Source: Ignavibacteriaceae bacterium
GTDB taxonomy: Bacteria > Bacteroidota > Ignavibacteria > Ignavibacteriales > Ignavibacteriaceae
Reading direction: 5' to 3'
Length of the DNA: 64,000 nucleotides
NCBI GenBank assembly: GCA_020848375.1
Contig: JADLAF010000110.1
Location: forward strand, 17,649 to 81,648
Of the stretch, positions 28,615-36,592 are shown one piece after another (position 1 is the stretch's first letter; the number at the start of each line of letters is the position of its first letter). The translations under genes and the position numbers were made by a program. A model generated the notes under the pieces. The model was not told the origin of the DNA, made no database searches, and saw only the letters and a program-made list of their open reading frames with translations.

Positions 28615-29886
28615 TCAATTAAATTCCTCTTCATACTCAATAAACTCAGAAGCAAGCAGCCCTACAATTCTGTCTTCAATTGCTTTGTAGTAGTTGCCCC
28701 CTTTCGACTGATAAAAGATAATTATGGAAACAATCAGGTCATCACCGGAAATTGTCCTCAGATAACCTGATACTGATGAGGTGCCTCGCAGAGTGCCGGT
28801 CTTTCCTCTAAAGTTGTGCATGGCTGAGCCGTTCTTCATTCGCCCTGTCAGAGTGCCGTCAACTCCGGCAATAGAGAGACTGTTATAGATTGTATCAAAA
28901 TAGTCAGGGTGGAAATATGCCCATTCTAGCAAGCTGATTATTCCGGCGGCTGAAGTAAGGTTGAAGCGGGAAAGACCGGATCCGTCAACAATTTCGGTTC
29001 CTTCATTGTATATATCATTATGATCAAGGAATTTTTTCACTGCTTTTGATGCGTGAAATCCGCTACCTTCAGTTCCGCTTTCAGCAGCCCCGACTACCTT
29101 AAACAGACATTCGGCAAGAAAGTTATCACTTCGTTTGTTTACGATTGATATAACCTCCTGCAGGGAAGCACTTCTGTATGAAAGCTCGTAGGAACCCTCC
29201 GGGGTGCTGCCTTTTGCGGGTCTGCCGCCTATATATATACCTGTTTCCTTAAGCGCCTTATACATAATCTCTGCCGCGTTAAGGGCCGGATCGGCAACGT
29301 TTATGTAAGTGATTCTTTTTCTTTTCCTGCGGACTTTTACTACCTGCTTTTTGTTGCGGTCAACAATCAGTGCAGAAACCGGCGCCAGTGGAGCGAGATT
29401 AGTTTCATCCTCAATCCAGTCTTCGCGTGAGTAGGCCTTGTCAAAATAGCTGTCGTCCCCGATGATATCTCCGTTTATGCTCATAATACCCATACTTCGG
29501 AGCTCTTCTGCCATCTTCAACAGGTCTCCTGATGTCAGCAGCGGATTACCAAACCCTTTAAGGTAGAGATTACCGTCAATAACACCATCTTCAAGGGTAC
29601 GATCGGGCGTAAAAAGGGAAGTCTTGAGCTGAAAATCTTTACCGAGTTTGTTAACTGCCGTGAGGGTGGTATAGAGCTTGGTATTTGATGCGGGAATAAG
29701 CACCTGTGCCGGATTTTTCTGGTAAATGGTGTCTCCCGTCAGAGGATTTATAGCAAGGACTGAGACCCTTGTTCCTCTCGGAAGCTTGGCAAGTATCTCA
29801 TCAATTTTTTCCGCTGAGAGCGCAATGGGGTTCCCCCCTGCTATGAGAATTGCCGAAAATAGAAGAAAAAGAATAAAAAAATTCAT
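28615..29886 (-). CDS. dacB: D-alanyl-D-alanine carboxypeptidase/endopeptidase (PBP4, S13 family)
   Basis: A 423-residue S13 peptidase for peptidoglycan. The signal peptide is MNFFILFLLFSAILIAGGNPIA. The SxxK serine is in LIPASNTKLYTTLT, the SxN-type motif in VNKRSDNFLAECLFK and the KTG motif in FRGKTGTLRGTSS. It hydrolyses D-Ala from muropeptides in the periplasm. It is divergent from the LOG gene (129 nt apart). Confidence 0.92.
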   Translation of the reverse strand: MNFFILFLLFSAILIAGGNPIALSAEKIDEILAKLPRGTRVSVLAINPLTGDTIYQKNPAQVLIPASNTKLYTTLTAVNKLGKDFQLKTSLFTPDRTLEDGVIDGNLYLKGFGNPLLTSGDLLKMAEELRSMGIMSINGDIIGDDSYFDKAYSREDWIEDETNLAPLAPVSALIVDRNKKQVVKVRRKRKRITYINVADPALNAAEIMYKALKETGIYIGGRPAKGSTPEGSYELSYRSASLQEVISIVNKRSDNFLAECLFKVVGAAESGTEGSGFHASKAVKKFLDHNDIYNEGTEIVDGSGLSRFNLTSAAGIISLLEWAYFHPDYFDTIYNSLSIAGVDGTLTGRMKNGSAMHNFRGKTGTLRGTSSVSGYLRTISGDDLIVSIIIFYQSKGGNYYKAIEDRIVGLLASEFIEYEEEFN

Positions 29887-30015
29887 ACTTTTAAAGTCTT
29901 GTTAATTCATTTTTGCGGTGACCGCCATGAACACCCTTCAAGTGAATAATGAGCAAAACGAATCTAAATATAAGTAATTCAATCATTTATGAATAGGAAA
30001 TAATCGGGTAAAAAT

Positions 30016-30864
30016 ATGGCTGATGAAAAAAAGAAATTAAAGGCCTATGAAAGTCTGGATTTTCTGCACTCGCCTGATGCACGGCTGATCAGAATAATGT
30101 CAGAATATGTTGAACCGGAAGCACGCTTCGGAAAACTGAACGTGTGGGATACTATCGTATTTTTTGGGTCTGCACGGCTTTTGCCGCGGAAAGAAGCGCA
30201 GAAAAATTACAATAAAATCAAAACCGCAGACCCCAAATCAACCCCGAATTTTGCTGAGCAGCTTCGTAAAAGCCAGGTGCTGCTGGATATGTCTAAATAC
30301 TATGAGGACGCGGTTGAGCTTTCAAAAAGAATAACCCGGTGGTCTATAGATCTGGGTCTGGATGAAAAGCGATTTATTGTCTGCACTGGCGGAGGCCCTG
30401 GTCTGATGGAAGCCGCAAACAAAGGGGCAAAAGCAGCAGGGGGTTATTCGGTCGGGCTGAATATCAGTTTGCCTTTCGAGCAGTCCGGCAATAAATATGT
30501 GACCCCTCAGCTTTCGTTTGATTTCCATTACTTTTTTATGAGAAAGTTTTGGTTTGCTTACCTTGCAAAAGCGCTGGTAGCATTCCCCGGCGGATTCGGT
30601 ACTATGGATGAGCTTTTTGAAATACTTACCCTGGTGCAAACTATGAAAATTAAGAAAAAGCTCTGTATTGTAGTCTATGACGAAAAGTATTGGAAATCAT
30701 TAGTCAACTGGGACTCGCTTGTTGAACACGGTATGATAAACAAGGAAGACCTTGATCTCTTTAAGTTCTGCAATACGGTAGATGAGGCCTATGAAGTGAT
30801 AACAAAACATCTTGAGAAATATTACTTAAAGAAACGCAGAACTGAGTCGCCTATCAGTCTGTAA
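30016..30864 (+). CDS. LOG family protein (TIGR00730)
   Basis: A 282-residue Rossmann-fold protein with the two LOG motifs CTGGGPGLMEAANKGAKAAGG and FPGGFGTMDELFEILTLVQT. LOG proteins release free base from nucleoside 5'-monophosphates (cytokinin-type or purine). It is longer than the classic 190-residue forms owing to an N-terminal extension with an insert (residues 65-110) between the first strand and the LOG motifs. Confidence 0.88.
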   Translation: MADEKKKLKAYESLDFLHSPDARLIRIMSEYVEPEARFGKLNVWDTIVFFGSARLLPRKEAQKNYNKIKTADPKSTPNFAEQLRKSQVLLDMSKYYEDAVELSKRITRWSIDLGLDEKRFIVCTGGGPGLMEAANKGAKAAGGYSVGLNISLPFEQSGNKYVTPQLSFDFHYFFMRKFWFAYLAKALVAFPGGFGTMDELFEILTLVQTMKIKKKLCIVVYDEKYWKSLVNWDSLVEHGMINKEDLDLFKFCNTVDEAYEVITKHLEKYYLKKRRTESPISL

Positions 30865-30898
30865 GGGGGATTTTAATTGAGGGGGAATTAGATTATTG

Positions 30899-30937
30899 TA
30901 AAAAAACGGGAACCTGAACAGCAGGTGTCAGGTTCCC
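30899..30937 (-). terminator. terminator of the zinc-ribbon/rpsU operon
   Basis: A 10-bp perfect stem (GGGAACCTGA / TCAGGTTCCC) with a 10-nt loop, followed on the minus strand by a T-run. It lies 13 nt beyond the rpsU stop. Confidence 0.85.
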
Positions 30938-30950
30938 ACAATTCTGAAAA

Positions 30951-31145
30951 TTAGTCGGAAAGTTGATCCATTCTGTACGCTCTGCGTGCAGCTTTTATCT
31001 TTTCCATTCTCTTTTTAACAGAAGGTTTTACAAAAAAAGTTCTCTTCTTGAACTCCTTAAGTACACCGGAACGTTCATATTTTTTCTTAAAGCGCTTTAA
31101 TGCTTTATCAATATTCTCGTTTTCCTGTAAGGTAATACCTACCAC
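30951..31145 (-). CDS. rpsU: 30S ribosomal protein S21
   Basis: A 64-residue S21. It opens with MVGITLQENENIDKALKRFK and contains KYERSGVLKEFKKRTFFVKPSVKKRMEK and a basic tail, the standard pattern. S21 contacts the mRNA ribosome-site region of 16S rRNA. It is co-transcribed with the zinc-ribbon gene (16 nt upstream). Confidence 0.96.
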   Translation of the reverse strand: MVGITLQENENIDKALKRFKKKYERSGVLKEFKKRTFFVKPSVKKRMEKIKAARRAYRMDQLSD

Positions 31146-31161
31146 TTATTTCACCTGCCTT

Positions 31162-31542
31162 TTACTGTGGATTTATTGTTTCGATTAATTTTTTTTCGCC
31201 TGAATTTTGAAACTTCACTACGATAGAACTTCTGCCGCCTGAGGTAGTTTCTTTCGAAACCACAACCCCGAAATCATTCAGTTTCTCATGGAAGAGGGAG
31301 TCTCCCACATTGAAAGATCTGGCTGGAGAATATGTAATACCAGTTGCGGTATCGAGTTCCGGGACTTTGCTTTTTACTGCTTCCTCATATTGAGCAAGAT
31401 CAACAATCATCTTCTGCCGGCATTTTTTACATTTTGCCCATACCTTGTTCTCATCCCCGCTAACAGTTTCCGCAGTCCGTTCCATTTTGGTAACTGACTG
31501 GCAGAATTTACAATAGTATTCGATGTTTTTAGTTTTTGCCAT
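31162..31542 (-). CDS. zinc-ribbon protein with CarD/Tudor-like C-terminal domain
   Basis: A 126-residue protein. Two CxxC pairs (C11/C14 in YYCKFCQ and C38/C41 in AKCKKCRQ) suggest a zinc ribbon. The C-terminal half, FNVGDSLFHEKLNDFGVVVSKE followed by SIVVKFQNSGEKKLIE, has the layout of a CarD/TRCF-type or Tudor-like barrel that binds RNA polymerase. The fusion suggests a nucleic-acid or polymerase-associated factor. It lies directly upstream of rpsU. No named family was recognised. Confidence 0.75.
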   Translation of the reverse strand: MAKTKNIEYYCKFCQSVTKMERTAETVSGDENKVWAKCKKCRQKMIVDLAQYEEAVKSKVPELDTATGITYSPARSFNVGDSLFHEKLNDFGVVVSKETTSGGRSSIVVKFQNSGEKKLIETINPQ

Positions 31543-31739
31543 TACAATGCCGTAAAAAAAATAGATTTTAAAGTTACTAAAACATTACCTGAAAACCAAC
31601 TTGAAGTTTGAATTCAGTACCGGACAGAGTGGAATAAGAGACCCGGAGGAGCGTCTTCTGAGCGGAAAACCGTAAAATAAGACCGGAAGTGGATAAAACG
31701 GAAAAGCTATTATCCTTCTGAAGGAAAACGGCCGTTTAT

Positions 31740-32213
31740 TTAGGATTTGGCCTCTCCGGGAGTTACAACCAAAACGGGCACTTTTGAGTAGCGGATTACT
31801 TTTTCAGCTACTGAGCCAATGAGGGTGTGAAGCAGACCAGTACGTCCGTGAGTAGCTATCACAATCATGTCAACTTTGTTGCCGGCGGCATAGTCCACAA
31901 TTTCCTGATAATCAATTCCGCGGACAACTGAGGCGACCACTTTAAGACCTGATTCGGTTTCAAGTTTTTTTACAACTTTTTCAAGATTTTCCTGGGCTTC
32001 TGAAAGGATGCCTTTCAGGATTTTATCTTCAGAGAGATCGAGCGAACGAATAGCCAGAATAGGCGGAGTTTTTTCGACCACATGAAGCAGGTGCAGGGTT
32101 GCGTCATTCAGCTTTGCCACAGTGATGGCATAATCAGCCGCTGAGAGTGAAAAATCACTGAAATCAGTTGAGAGAAGGACGTTTGAAATTGTAACCATAT
32201 CAGTTGACTCCAT
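31740..32213 (-). CDS. universal stress protein, UspA family
   Basis: A 157-residue Usp domain: ISNVLLSTDFSDFSLSAADYAITVAK at the start and the ATP-binding pattern ATHGRTGLLHTLIGSVAEKVIRYSKVPVLVV at the end (GxxGxxxxGSxxxxVxxxxxxPVLVV). Its start overlaps the 3' end of the anti-sigma gene by 14 nt, so expression is translationally coupled to the sigma/anti-sigma pair. An alternative start is the second Met, 15 nt downstream. Confidence 0.9.
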   Translation of the reverse strand: MESTDMVTISNVLLSTDFSDFSLSAADYAITVAKLNDATLHLLHVVEKTPPILAIRSLDLSEDKILKGILSEAQENLEKVVKKLETESGLKVVASVVRGIDYQEIVDYAAGNKVDMIVIATHGRTGLLHTLIGSVAEKVIRYSKVPVLVVTPGEAKS

Positions 32214-33027
32214 TGGTGTAATATGATGAAAGCTCTTCTTTCAGTGTGACCAGATCCTGGTCGGATACAATAGTCGAAATGTTTCTGCCATTGCGGAAAA
32301 CCGCGAGTGAATAGTTGTCGCGCTCGGCGAAATATACTTTCTCTGTTTCAAGTTTTTCCCACAGTTCAGCAGAAAATGCAAGTGTTTTTTTCAGAATGAA
32401 ATGTGCTTCGTCTGCCTGAAAAACATAGATCAGTTTTCCTTCAGGGTCAGCATAAACATGATGGGCCAGTTTTTCACCATTATCCTCCGAAACAACCCCG
32501 CCCAGAAGTGAGCAGCCATGAACAACAGGAATGGCGGTAGCGTATTGCACCCCGCGCTCATTAAAAAACGCCTGAATTTTTGAAGCATCAGCAGTAACGA
32601 TTTGAGGAGTAAGTTTACCAGCTTTTATGCTTGTGAAATTGGTGACTGCCTGAACAATCATATTATCAGCCCCGCTTTGATCTGCGATCAGATTCTGGTT
32701 TATAGTGAGACTGTTAAGGATGAACACACCAATCAGAATAACAGCCGCTGCCGCAATTCCAACTGAAAAGCGGGGGTATAACACGGTTGTGTTTTTCTTT
32801 CCGCCTGTCCGTTTAATCTCATTCAGGATTTTGCTTTTTAGTTCTTCAGGGCAGGGATGAAAAGCACATCGTGTACGAACTGTTTTTTTAACTGCGCGCT
32901 GGACTTCATATTCAACTGCTAACTCAGCATCTGAGGAAATCTTCTTTCGCAGTCTTTCGGCTTCTTTTGTATCAGAAATTTCGCCGTCAGCGAGAGCGGT
33001 TATAGCAAAACGAATATCTATACTCAA
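32200..33027 (-). CDS. membrane-spanning anti-sigma factor
   Basis: A 275-residue protein overlapping the sigma gene by 4 nt. Residues 1-75 resemble an anti-sigma domain (FAITALADGEISDTKEAERLRKKI, then CPEELKSKILNEI), with C54, H57 and C59 clustered where zinc-type anti-sigmas hold their ligands; the classic HxxxCxxC is not intact. One membrane helix covers residues 88-107. The 165-residue outer part contains VVHGCSLLGGVV and LIYVFQADEAHFILK. Cytoplasmic sigma binding with an external sensor is inferred. Confidence 0.8.
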   Translation of the reverse strand: MSIDIRFAITALADGEISDTKEAERLRKKISSDAELAVEYEVQRAVKKTVRTRCAFHPCPEELKSKILNEIKRTGGKKNTTVLYPRFSVGIAAAAVILIGVFILNSLTINQNLIADQSGADNMIVQAVTNFTSIKAGKLTPQIVTADASKIQAFFNERGVQYATAIPVVHGCSLLGGVVSEDNGEKLAHHVYADPEGKLIYVFQADEAHFILKKTLAFSAELWEKLETEKVYFAERDNYSLAVFRNGRNISTIVSDQDLVTLKEELSSYYTNGVN

Positions 33028-33614
33028 GCTATCCTCTCATCGCTTTTAAGATAGCCCCTCTCCTGAGCATACCCCTGAAGCTCTGTATAGAGCATTTTGC
33101 GTGCACGGTGAAGCCGTGAGCGGACAGTACCAATAGGACAGTCAACAAATTCTGCAACTTCCTCGTAGGTAAAGCCCTCAATATCAGTGAGGATAATCAC
33201 CGTTCTGAAATCCTCCGGTAGTTTAGCAATTGCCTGTGACACCTCATCATCAAGGAGACTTTCAAATGTATCGGAAGTAAGGTGTGCATCGTCAGGATTG
33301 GATGGTTTAACATTCTCATAATATTTTTCAACTTCTTCGTAGTCAAGCTGTACCGGAGTTTTCTTTTTCTTTTGGTAGGCGTTGATGTACGAGTTTTTCA
33401 TAATGCGGAACAGCCATGCCTTGCAGTTGGTTCCTTTTTCGAATTTATCGAAGAAACGGAACGCCCTGAGGTATGTTTCCTGCAGGAGGTCGTTTGCGTC
33501 ATCCTCGTCGCCGGTCAGGCGCAGAGCGAAATTGTGTAGTGCATCCATGTGGGGCACTGCCTCCCGCTCGAAGTCAGCGTAGAGAGGATCCTGACTGTTA
33601 TATGTATTGCTCAT
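33024..33614 (-). CDS. ECF-type RNA polymerase sigma factor (SigR/RpoE-like)
   Basis: A 196-residue ECF sigma. Region 2 is at about residues 20-95 (ALHNFALRLTGDEDDANDLLQETYLRAFRFFDKF, KAWLFRIMKNSYIN). Region 4 is at about 130-185 (LPEDFRTVIILTDIEGFTYEEVAEFVDCPIGTVRSRLHRARKML). The sequence resembles the SigR/SigH group used in redox stress, but that is a family-level impression. It starts 8 nt after the M14 peptidase gene ends. Confidence 0.93.
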   Translation of the reverse strand: MSNTYNSQDPLYADFEREAVPHMDALHNFALRLTGDEDDANDLLQETYLRAFRFFDKFEKGTNCKAWLFRIMKNSYINAYQKKKKTPVQLDYEEVEKYYENVKPSNPDDAHLTSDTFESLLDDEVSQAIAKLPEDFRTVIILTDIEGFTYEEVAEFVDCPIGTVRSRLHRARKMLYTELQGYAQERGYLKSDERIA

Positions 33615-33622
33615 GAAAATCT

Positions 33623-35080
33623 TTATTTGATGATAGTACCATTTCTGACAAAGCCGGCTCCCGTTAAGGGATAAAGAAGGTATCCGTTGATAACCAGGTA
33701 TATCGGTTTTGAGTCTTTACTGACCACAAAACTCGCATTCCGGTTTAGCAAAAGCCGGTCGGGATGCTCCCGTTCTGAGTTCAGGAGAAGATTAACTTCA
33801 AATTTACTAAAATTTCCGCCAATCTTTCCGGCTTTTGTTCTAACTGTATGAAAGCCCTTTCTGTGCAAATCGGCAACAACTTCAGGCGTGAGTTCGGAGA
33901 GGGAATACTGACGCTCAGGGACCGAGCCGGTCATAATTTCATAACCCGTCAGGTCATACTCCTCTGAGCCATAAAAAACAGACAGATCGCCAATTTCTTC
34001 AACCTCTGAGTATCCGGCCAGTTTACCGTCCGGCTGAACAGATTCATTTCTGTTTATAGCCACATCCACCGTAAAGCGCTGACCGTCAGCCAGATAGGTG
34101 CAGTTCCTGAAAATTACGTCAAAAAGCCGAGTGTCGTTAAAAGGGAGTGAATCATAAAGTTCTGTGGAATAAAGCTCAACACCTCCCCTGCTGATACGAT
34201 AGAAAGCATCCAGCATGATAAGAAAATTTAGCTTCCGGATGAATTGTTTTTCGGGGTCGCCCGGCCAGCCGCCTGATTCAATAAGAATTGTAGCTCCGCC
34301 GAGTTTCTGAAAGTTGTCTCCAAATGCACGCGGCTCAAAGGTATCATCATATTTAGCCGTATGACCGGGGATGATTTTATTCAGAACTTCAGTCATCCCG
34401 GAAATCACTTTCATTGCCTGAAGGCGGTTCGGAGTGATGGTTTTTTCCTGATCGGGGGCAGGGGCCAGAAATGAGATGGCCGCTACTTTATGAGAGTTGC
34501 CCGCAGAGTACCGTGGCTGCTGATCATGAAGATTGAAAGCGTAATGGGGCTTTAGCCGGAGATAGGTCTCCATCAGGATTCTGGCTTCCGGAGTGGTGAG
34601 CCGGAGGGCATCCCGGTTAAGATCAATGGCAATGCTGTTACGCCGCGTGAATGCCTCCGCACCGTCCGGGTTCACCAGCGGGAGTATATACAGCGATACA
34701 GCATCGTGCATCAGATGCTTTTCCTGCTTAAATGAGTGGGTATCAGCAAGAAAGTGAAATATATCCAGCAGCGCCAGTGAAGCGGTTGACTCATCCCCGT
34801 GCATCTGTGACCAGAGGAAAATGCGGGTTTCCCCTTTGCCCCAGCGATAGAGATTAAGCTCTCTGCCGGAGACGGAACTGCCAAGTTTCTCTTTTGAGAG
34901 TAGTCCGGACTGAACAAACTGTTCCATTAGTTTTATATAATCTTCCGGGGGGAAGCGTCTGGTCAGGATTGACCGTTCAAGATAATTGCCGTAAGCATGA
35001 TAGAGATCATTGGCGAAATTCTGCGCATGAGCTTTCATTGCGAATACCGTTATAAAAAATATAAAGAGGATTTTTTTCAT
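33623..35080 (-). CDS. exported M14 zinc carboxypeptidase
   Basis: A 485-residue protein with signal peptide MKKILFIFFITVFAMKAHAQ. Zinc ligands H94 and E97 lie in SQMHGDESTAS, the third histidine in AFNLHDQQPRYSAG, and the catalytic glutamate in ATILIESGGWPGDPE. It is a periplasmic carboxypeptidase that could act on peptides or cell-wall peptides. About 170 residues of unassigned beta-rich sequence follow the catalytic domain. As first gene before the ECF sigma operon, it is a candidate target or sensor-linked gene. Confidence 0.85.
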   Translation of the reverse strand: MKKILFIFFITVFAMKAHAQNFANDLYHAYGNYLERSILTRRFPPEDYIKLMEQFVQSGLLSKEKLGSSVSGRELNLYRWGKGETRIFLWSQMHGDESTASLALLDIFHFLADTHSFKQEKHLMHDAVSLYILPLVNPDGAEAFTRRNSIAIDLNRDALRLTTPEARILMETYLRLKPHYAFNLHDQQPRYSAGNSHKVAAISFLAPAPDQEKTITPNRLQAMKVISGMTEVLNKIIPGHTAKYDDTFEPRAFGDNFQKLGGATILIESGGWPGDPEKQFIRKLNFLIMLDAFYRISRGGVELYSTELYDSLPFNDTRLFDVIFRNCTYLADGQRFTVDVAINRNESVQPDGKLAGYSEVEEIGDLSVFYGSEEYDLTGYEIMTGSVPERQYSLSELTPEVVADLHRKGFHTVRTKAGKIGGNFSKFEVNLLLNSEREHPDRLLLNRNASFVVSKDSKPIYLVINGYLLYPLTGAGFVRNGTIIK

Positions 35081-35170
35081 GACTGCCGTAAAGGGTTTTC
35101 ATTTAGCAGAAGTAAAATAATGATTAATTTAACGGAAACGAAATCACAAGATAGAAAGTGCATTTTTAAT

Positions 35171-35707
35171 ATGTCAAAACTCAGTTTATTTGATGCGATG
35201 CCCGGCTTTCGGCTTCAGGGAACTGACGGAAGGGTCTATAATTCAGAAGATTTTGCTGAAAAGAGGATTCTTATCATCATCTTTAGCTGCAATCACTGCC
35301 CGTACGTTCAGGCATACGAAGAACGGATAAAAGATATTCAGACATGGTATGGCAGCAAGGGAGTTCAGGTTGTAGCGATTAACTCTAATGATGCAGAACA
35401 GTATCCGGAGGACTCTTTTGATGAGATGAAGAAGCGGGCTGAGGAAAGAAAGTTCAACTTTATTTATCTGTGGGATGAGCAGCAGGAGGCAGCAAAATCC
35501 TTTGGTGCTTCGGCCACCCCGGAGCTTTTTGTATTTGATCAAAAACGCTGTTTGGTTTATACAGGAAAAATTGATGACAACTGGCGTGAGCCGGAACGGG
35601 TGCAGACAAAGTATCTTGAAGATGCACTTAATGAACTGCTTGAAGGGAAAGTAGTGTCGGTGCCGGAAACCTATGCCGTGGGGTGCAGTATAAAATGGAA
35701 AAATTAA
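35171..35707 (+). CDS. thioredoxin-fold (AhpC/TlpA-like) protein with CxxC motif
   Basis: A 178-residue redoxin. The start at 35171 (MSKLSLFDAMPGFRLQGTDG) fits the family; the track's start at 34997 overlaps the divergent M14 gene. The active site is SCNHCPYVQAYE (CxxC), followed by VVAINSNDAEQYPEDSF, an insert typical of this redoxin group, and the cis-proline region ASATPELFVFD. It has no signal peptide, so it is probably cytoplasmic. An upstream in-frame ATG at 35120 is possible. Substrate unknown. Confidence 0.85.
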   Translation: MSKLSLFDAMPGFRLQGTDGRVYNSEDFAEKRILIIIFSCNHCPYVQAYEERIKDIQTWYGSKGVQVVAINSNDAEQYPEDSFDEMKKRAEERKFNFIYLWDEQQEAAKSFGASATPELFVFDQKRCLVYTGKIDDNWREPERVQTKYLEDALNELLEGKVVSVPETYAVGCSIKWKN

Positions 35708-35710
35708 TTT

Positions 35711-35770
35711 ATAATGGGTAGTTGATAATGGATAGTTGATAATGGATAGTTGATAATGGATAGTTGATGA
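35711..35770. repeat. 14-bp tandem repeat, about four copies
   Basis: GATAGTTGATAATG is repeated head to tail right after the redoxin stop codon; the first copy starts GGTAGTTG and the last changes to GATAGTTGATGAGG. Confidence 0.85.
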
Positions 35771-35854
35771 GGGTTAATTGATAATTTTAAAGAAAAGAAT
35801 TTTTTTCCCATCAATAAGGTGGCGCAATCACAGGAATGATGTATATATAAAATC

Positions 35855-35882
35855 GTAGAGACAATGCATGCATCGTCTCAAC
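35855..35882. repeat. 28-nt palindrome, GTAGAGAC type
   Basis: GTAGAGACAATGCA and its near-complement TGCATCGTCTCAAC. The length and GTAG...(C/A)AC ends match the elements at 3269 and 3315; the arm sequence differs. Confidence 0.75.
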
Positions 35883-35897
35883 AAAAGGACGCGTTTT

Positions 35898-35964
35898 GTA
35901 GAGAAGTCGCAAATGCCAACCGGATGATTTATTTTACACGGATGTTTTACATTTGCGGCGTCTC
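35898..35964. repeat. split palindrome, arms 34 nt apart
   Basis: The left arm GTAGAGAAGTCGCAAATG and right arm CATTTGCGGCGTCTC keep an exact 8-bp core (CGCAAATG/CATTTGCG) plus GAGA/TCTC ends, with 34 nt between them. It looks like a 28-nt-type element interrupted at its centre. Confidence 0.6.
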
Positions 35965-36052
35965 AGGGAAGAATGAGGAAGGGGTCGTATCGGGCGAAAA
36001 TTTGTAAATCCCTCCGCAAATGAAAATTATGTGCGCCGAAAATCATAAACGC

Positions 36053-36120
36053 CGATGAGACACCGCAATCGCGTCATACCGTGATTCTATATATATTGTT
36101 CAAGCGATTGCGACAACTCT
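36053..36120. repeat. split palindrome, arms 31 nt apart
   Basis: GATGAGACACCGCAATCGC and GCGATTGCGACAACTC share an exact 9-bp core (CGCAATCGC at 36064-36072 and its complement at 36104-36112). The centre is filled by AT-rich sequence including CTATATATATTG. Confidence 0.6.
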
Positions 36121-36175
36121 GCAGAAAAAGGTCATGGATGTGTATATATTAAGACTCCCTGGCTATGTTCCGGCT

Positions 36176-36200
36176 CCCTTCTCCTTTTCAAGGAGAAGGG
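36176..36200. repeat. 11-bp perfect hairpin, dispersed-repeat type
   Basis: CCCTTCTCCTT, a 3-nt loop (TTC), AAGGAGAAGGG, then CTGGGGATGAGG. No T-tract follows, so it is not a terminator. I recall this word as common in unrelated bacterial genomes; that is memory, not a search. Confidence 0.7.
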
Positions 36201-36308
36201 CTGGGGATGAGGTTTGATATATATACGAGGAAGATAGACAGATCAACCGGGCTGACAGAAAGAATATATCCCGTGTTCGGATGTGTGGTCGGTGTCGGGT
36301 GTTTTACT

Positions 36309-36535
36309 AATAGGTCGCCGTTCTGCGGTTCAGGAGGATTCGGTTGTGACCTATTTTGGCGATTTTCGAAAATTTTTTGGTGCCCGCCTATTAGCAGGTC
36401 ACCTGCGCTGCGGGTTCGGATATGGGTTTGCTCGTTGGTGTTTTATTAACAGGTCACCCGTGCTGCGGGTTCGGATATGTTGGGCATTCATCAGGATTCT
36501 GTTACCAGATCACCCTCGCTGCGGGTTGGGATTAC
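36309..36535. repeat. degenerate direct repeats, about four copies
   Basis: Related segments (CAGGTCACC, variable bases, GCTGCGGGTTCGGATATG) begin at about 36395, 36450 and 36506, with a weaker copy (TAGGTCGCCGTTCTGCGGTT) at 36311. Spacing of the last three is 55-56 nt; the sequences between them differ. Confidence 0.65.
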
Positions 36536-36592
36536 GAATTGCTTCTGGTGTCTGGCTATTTAACTTTTAACCTTTTAACCTATAACTTTTAA

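Larger units (their letters stand above)
35708..36592. other. 885-bp non-coding, repeat-rich region
   Basis: The largest gap in the window. It contains a 14-bp tandem repeat, three palindromes of the 28-nt type (two with insertions between their arms), an 11-bp perfect hairpin, and a set of degenerate 55-nt-spaced repeats. Two track ORFs (36165, 36283) lie across these repeats, lack ribosome sites and have biased composition, so they are not called. It looks like an insertion sink for small repeats. Confidence 0.7.

Noticed and set aside
36395-36535. Three repeats at 55-56 nt spacing, resembling a short CRISPR array
   Set aside because: The repeats are not identical, the fourth unit is off-phase, and no cas genes or leader are present; it is more likely degenerate tandem duplication.
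36165-36570. Track ORFs of 94 and 95 residues in the repeat-rich gap
   Set aside because: They read through the degenerate repeats in two frames, give Cys/Arg/Phe-biased proteins and lack ribosome sites.
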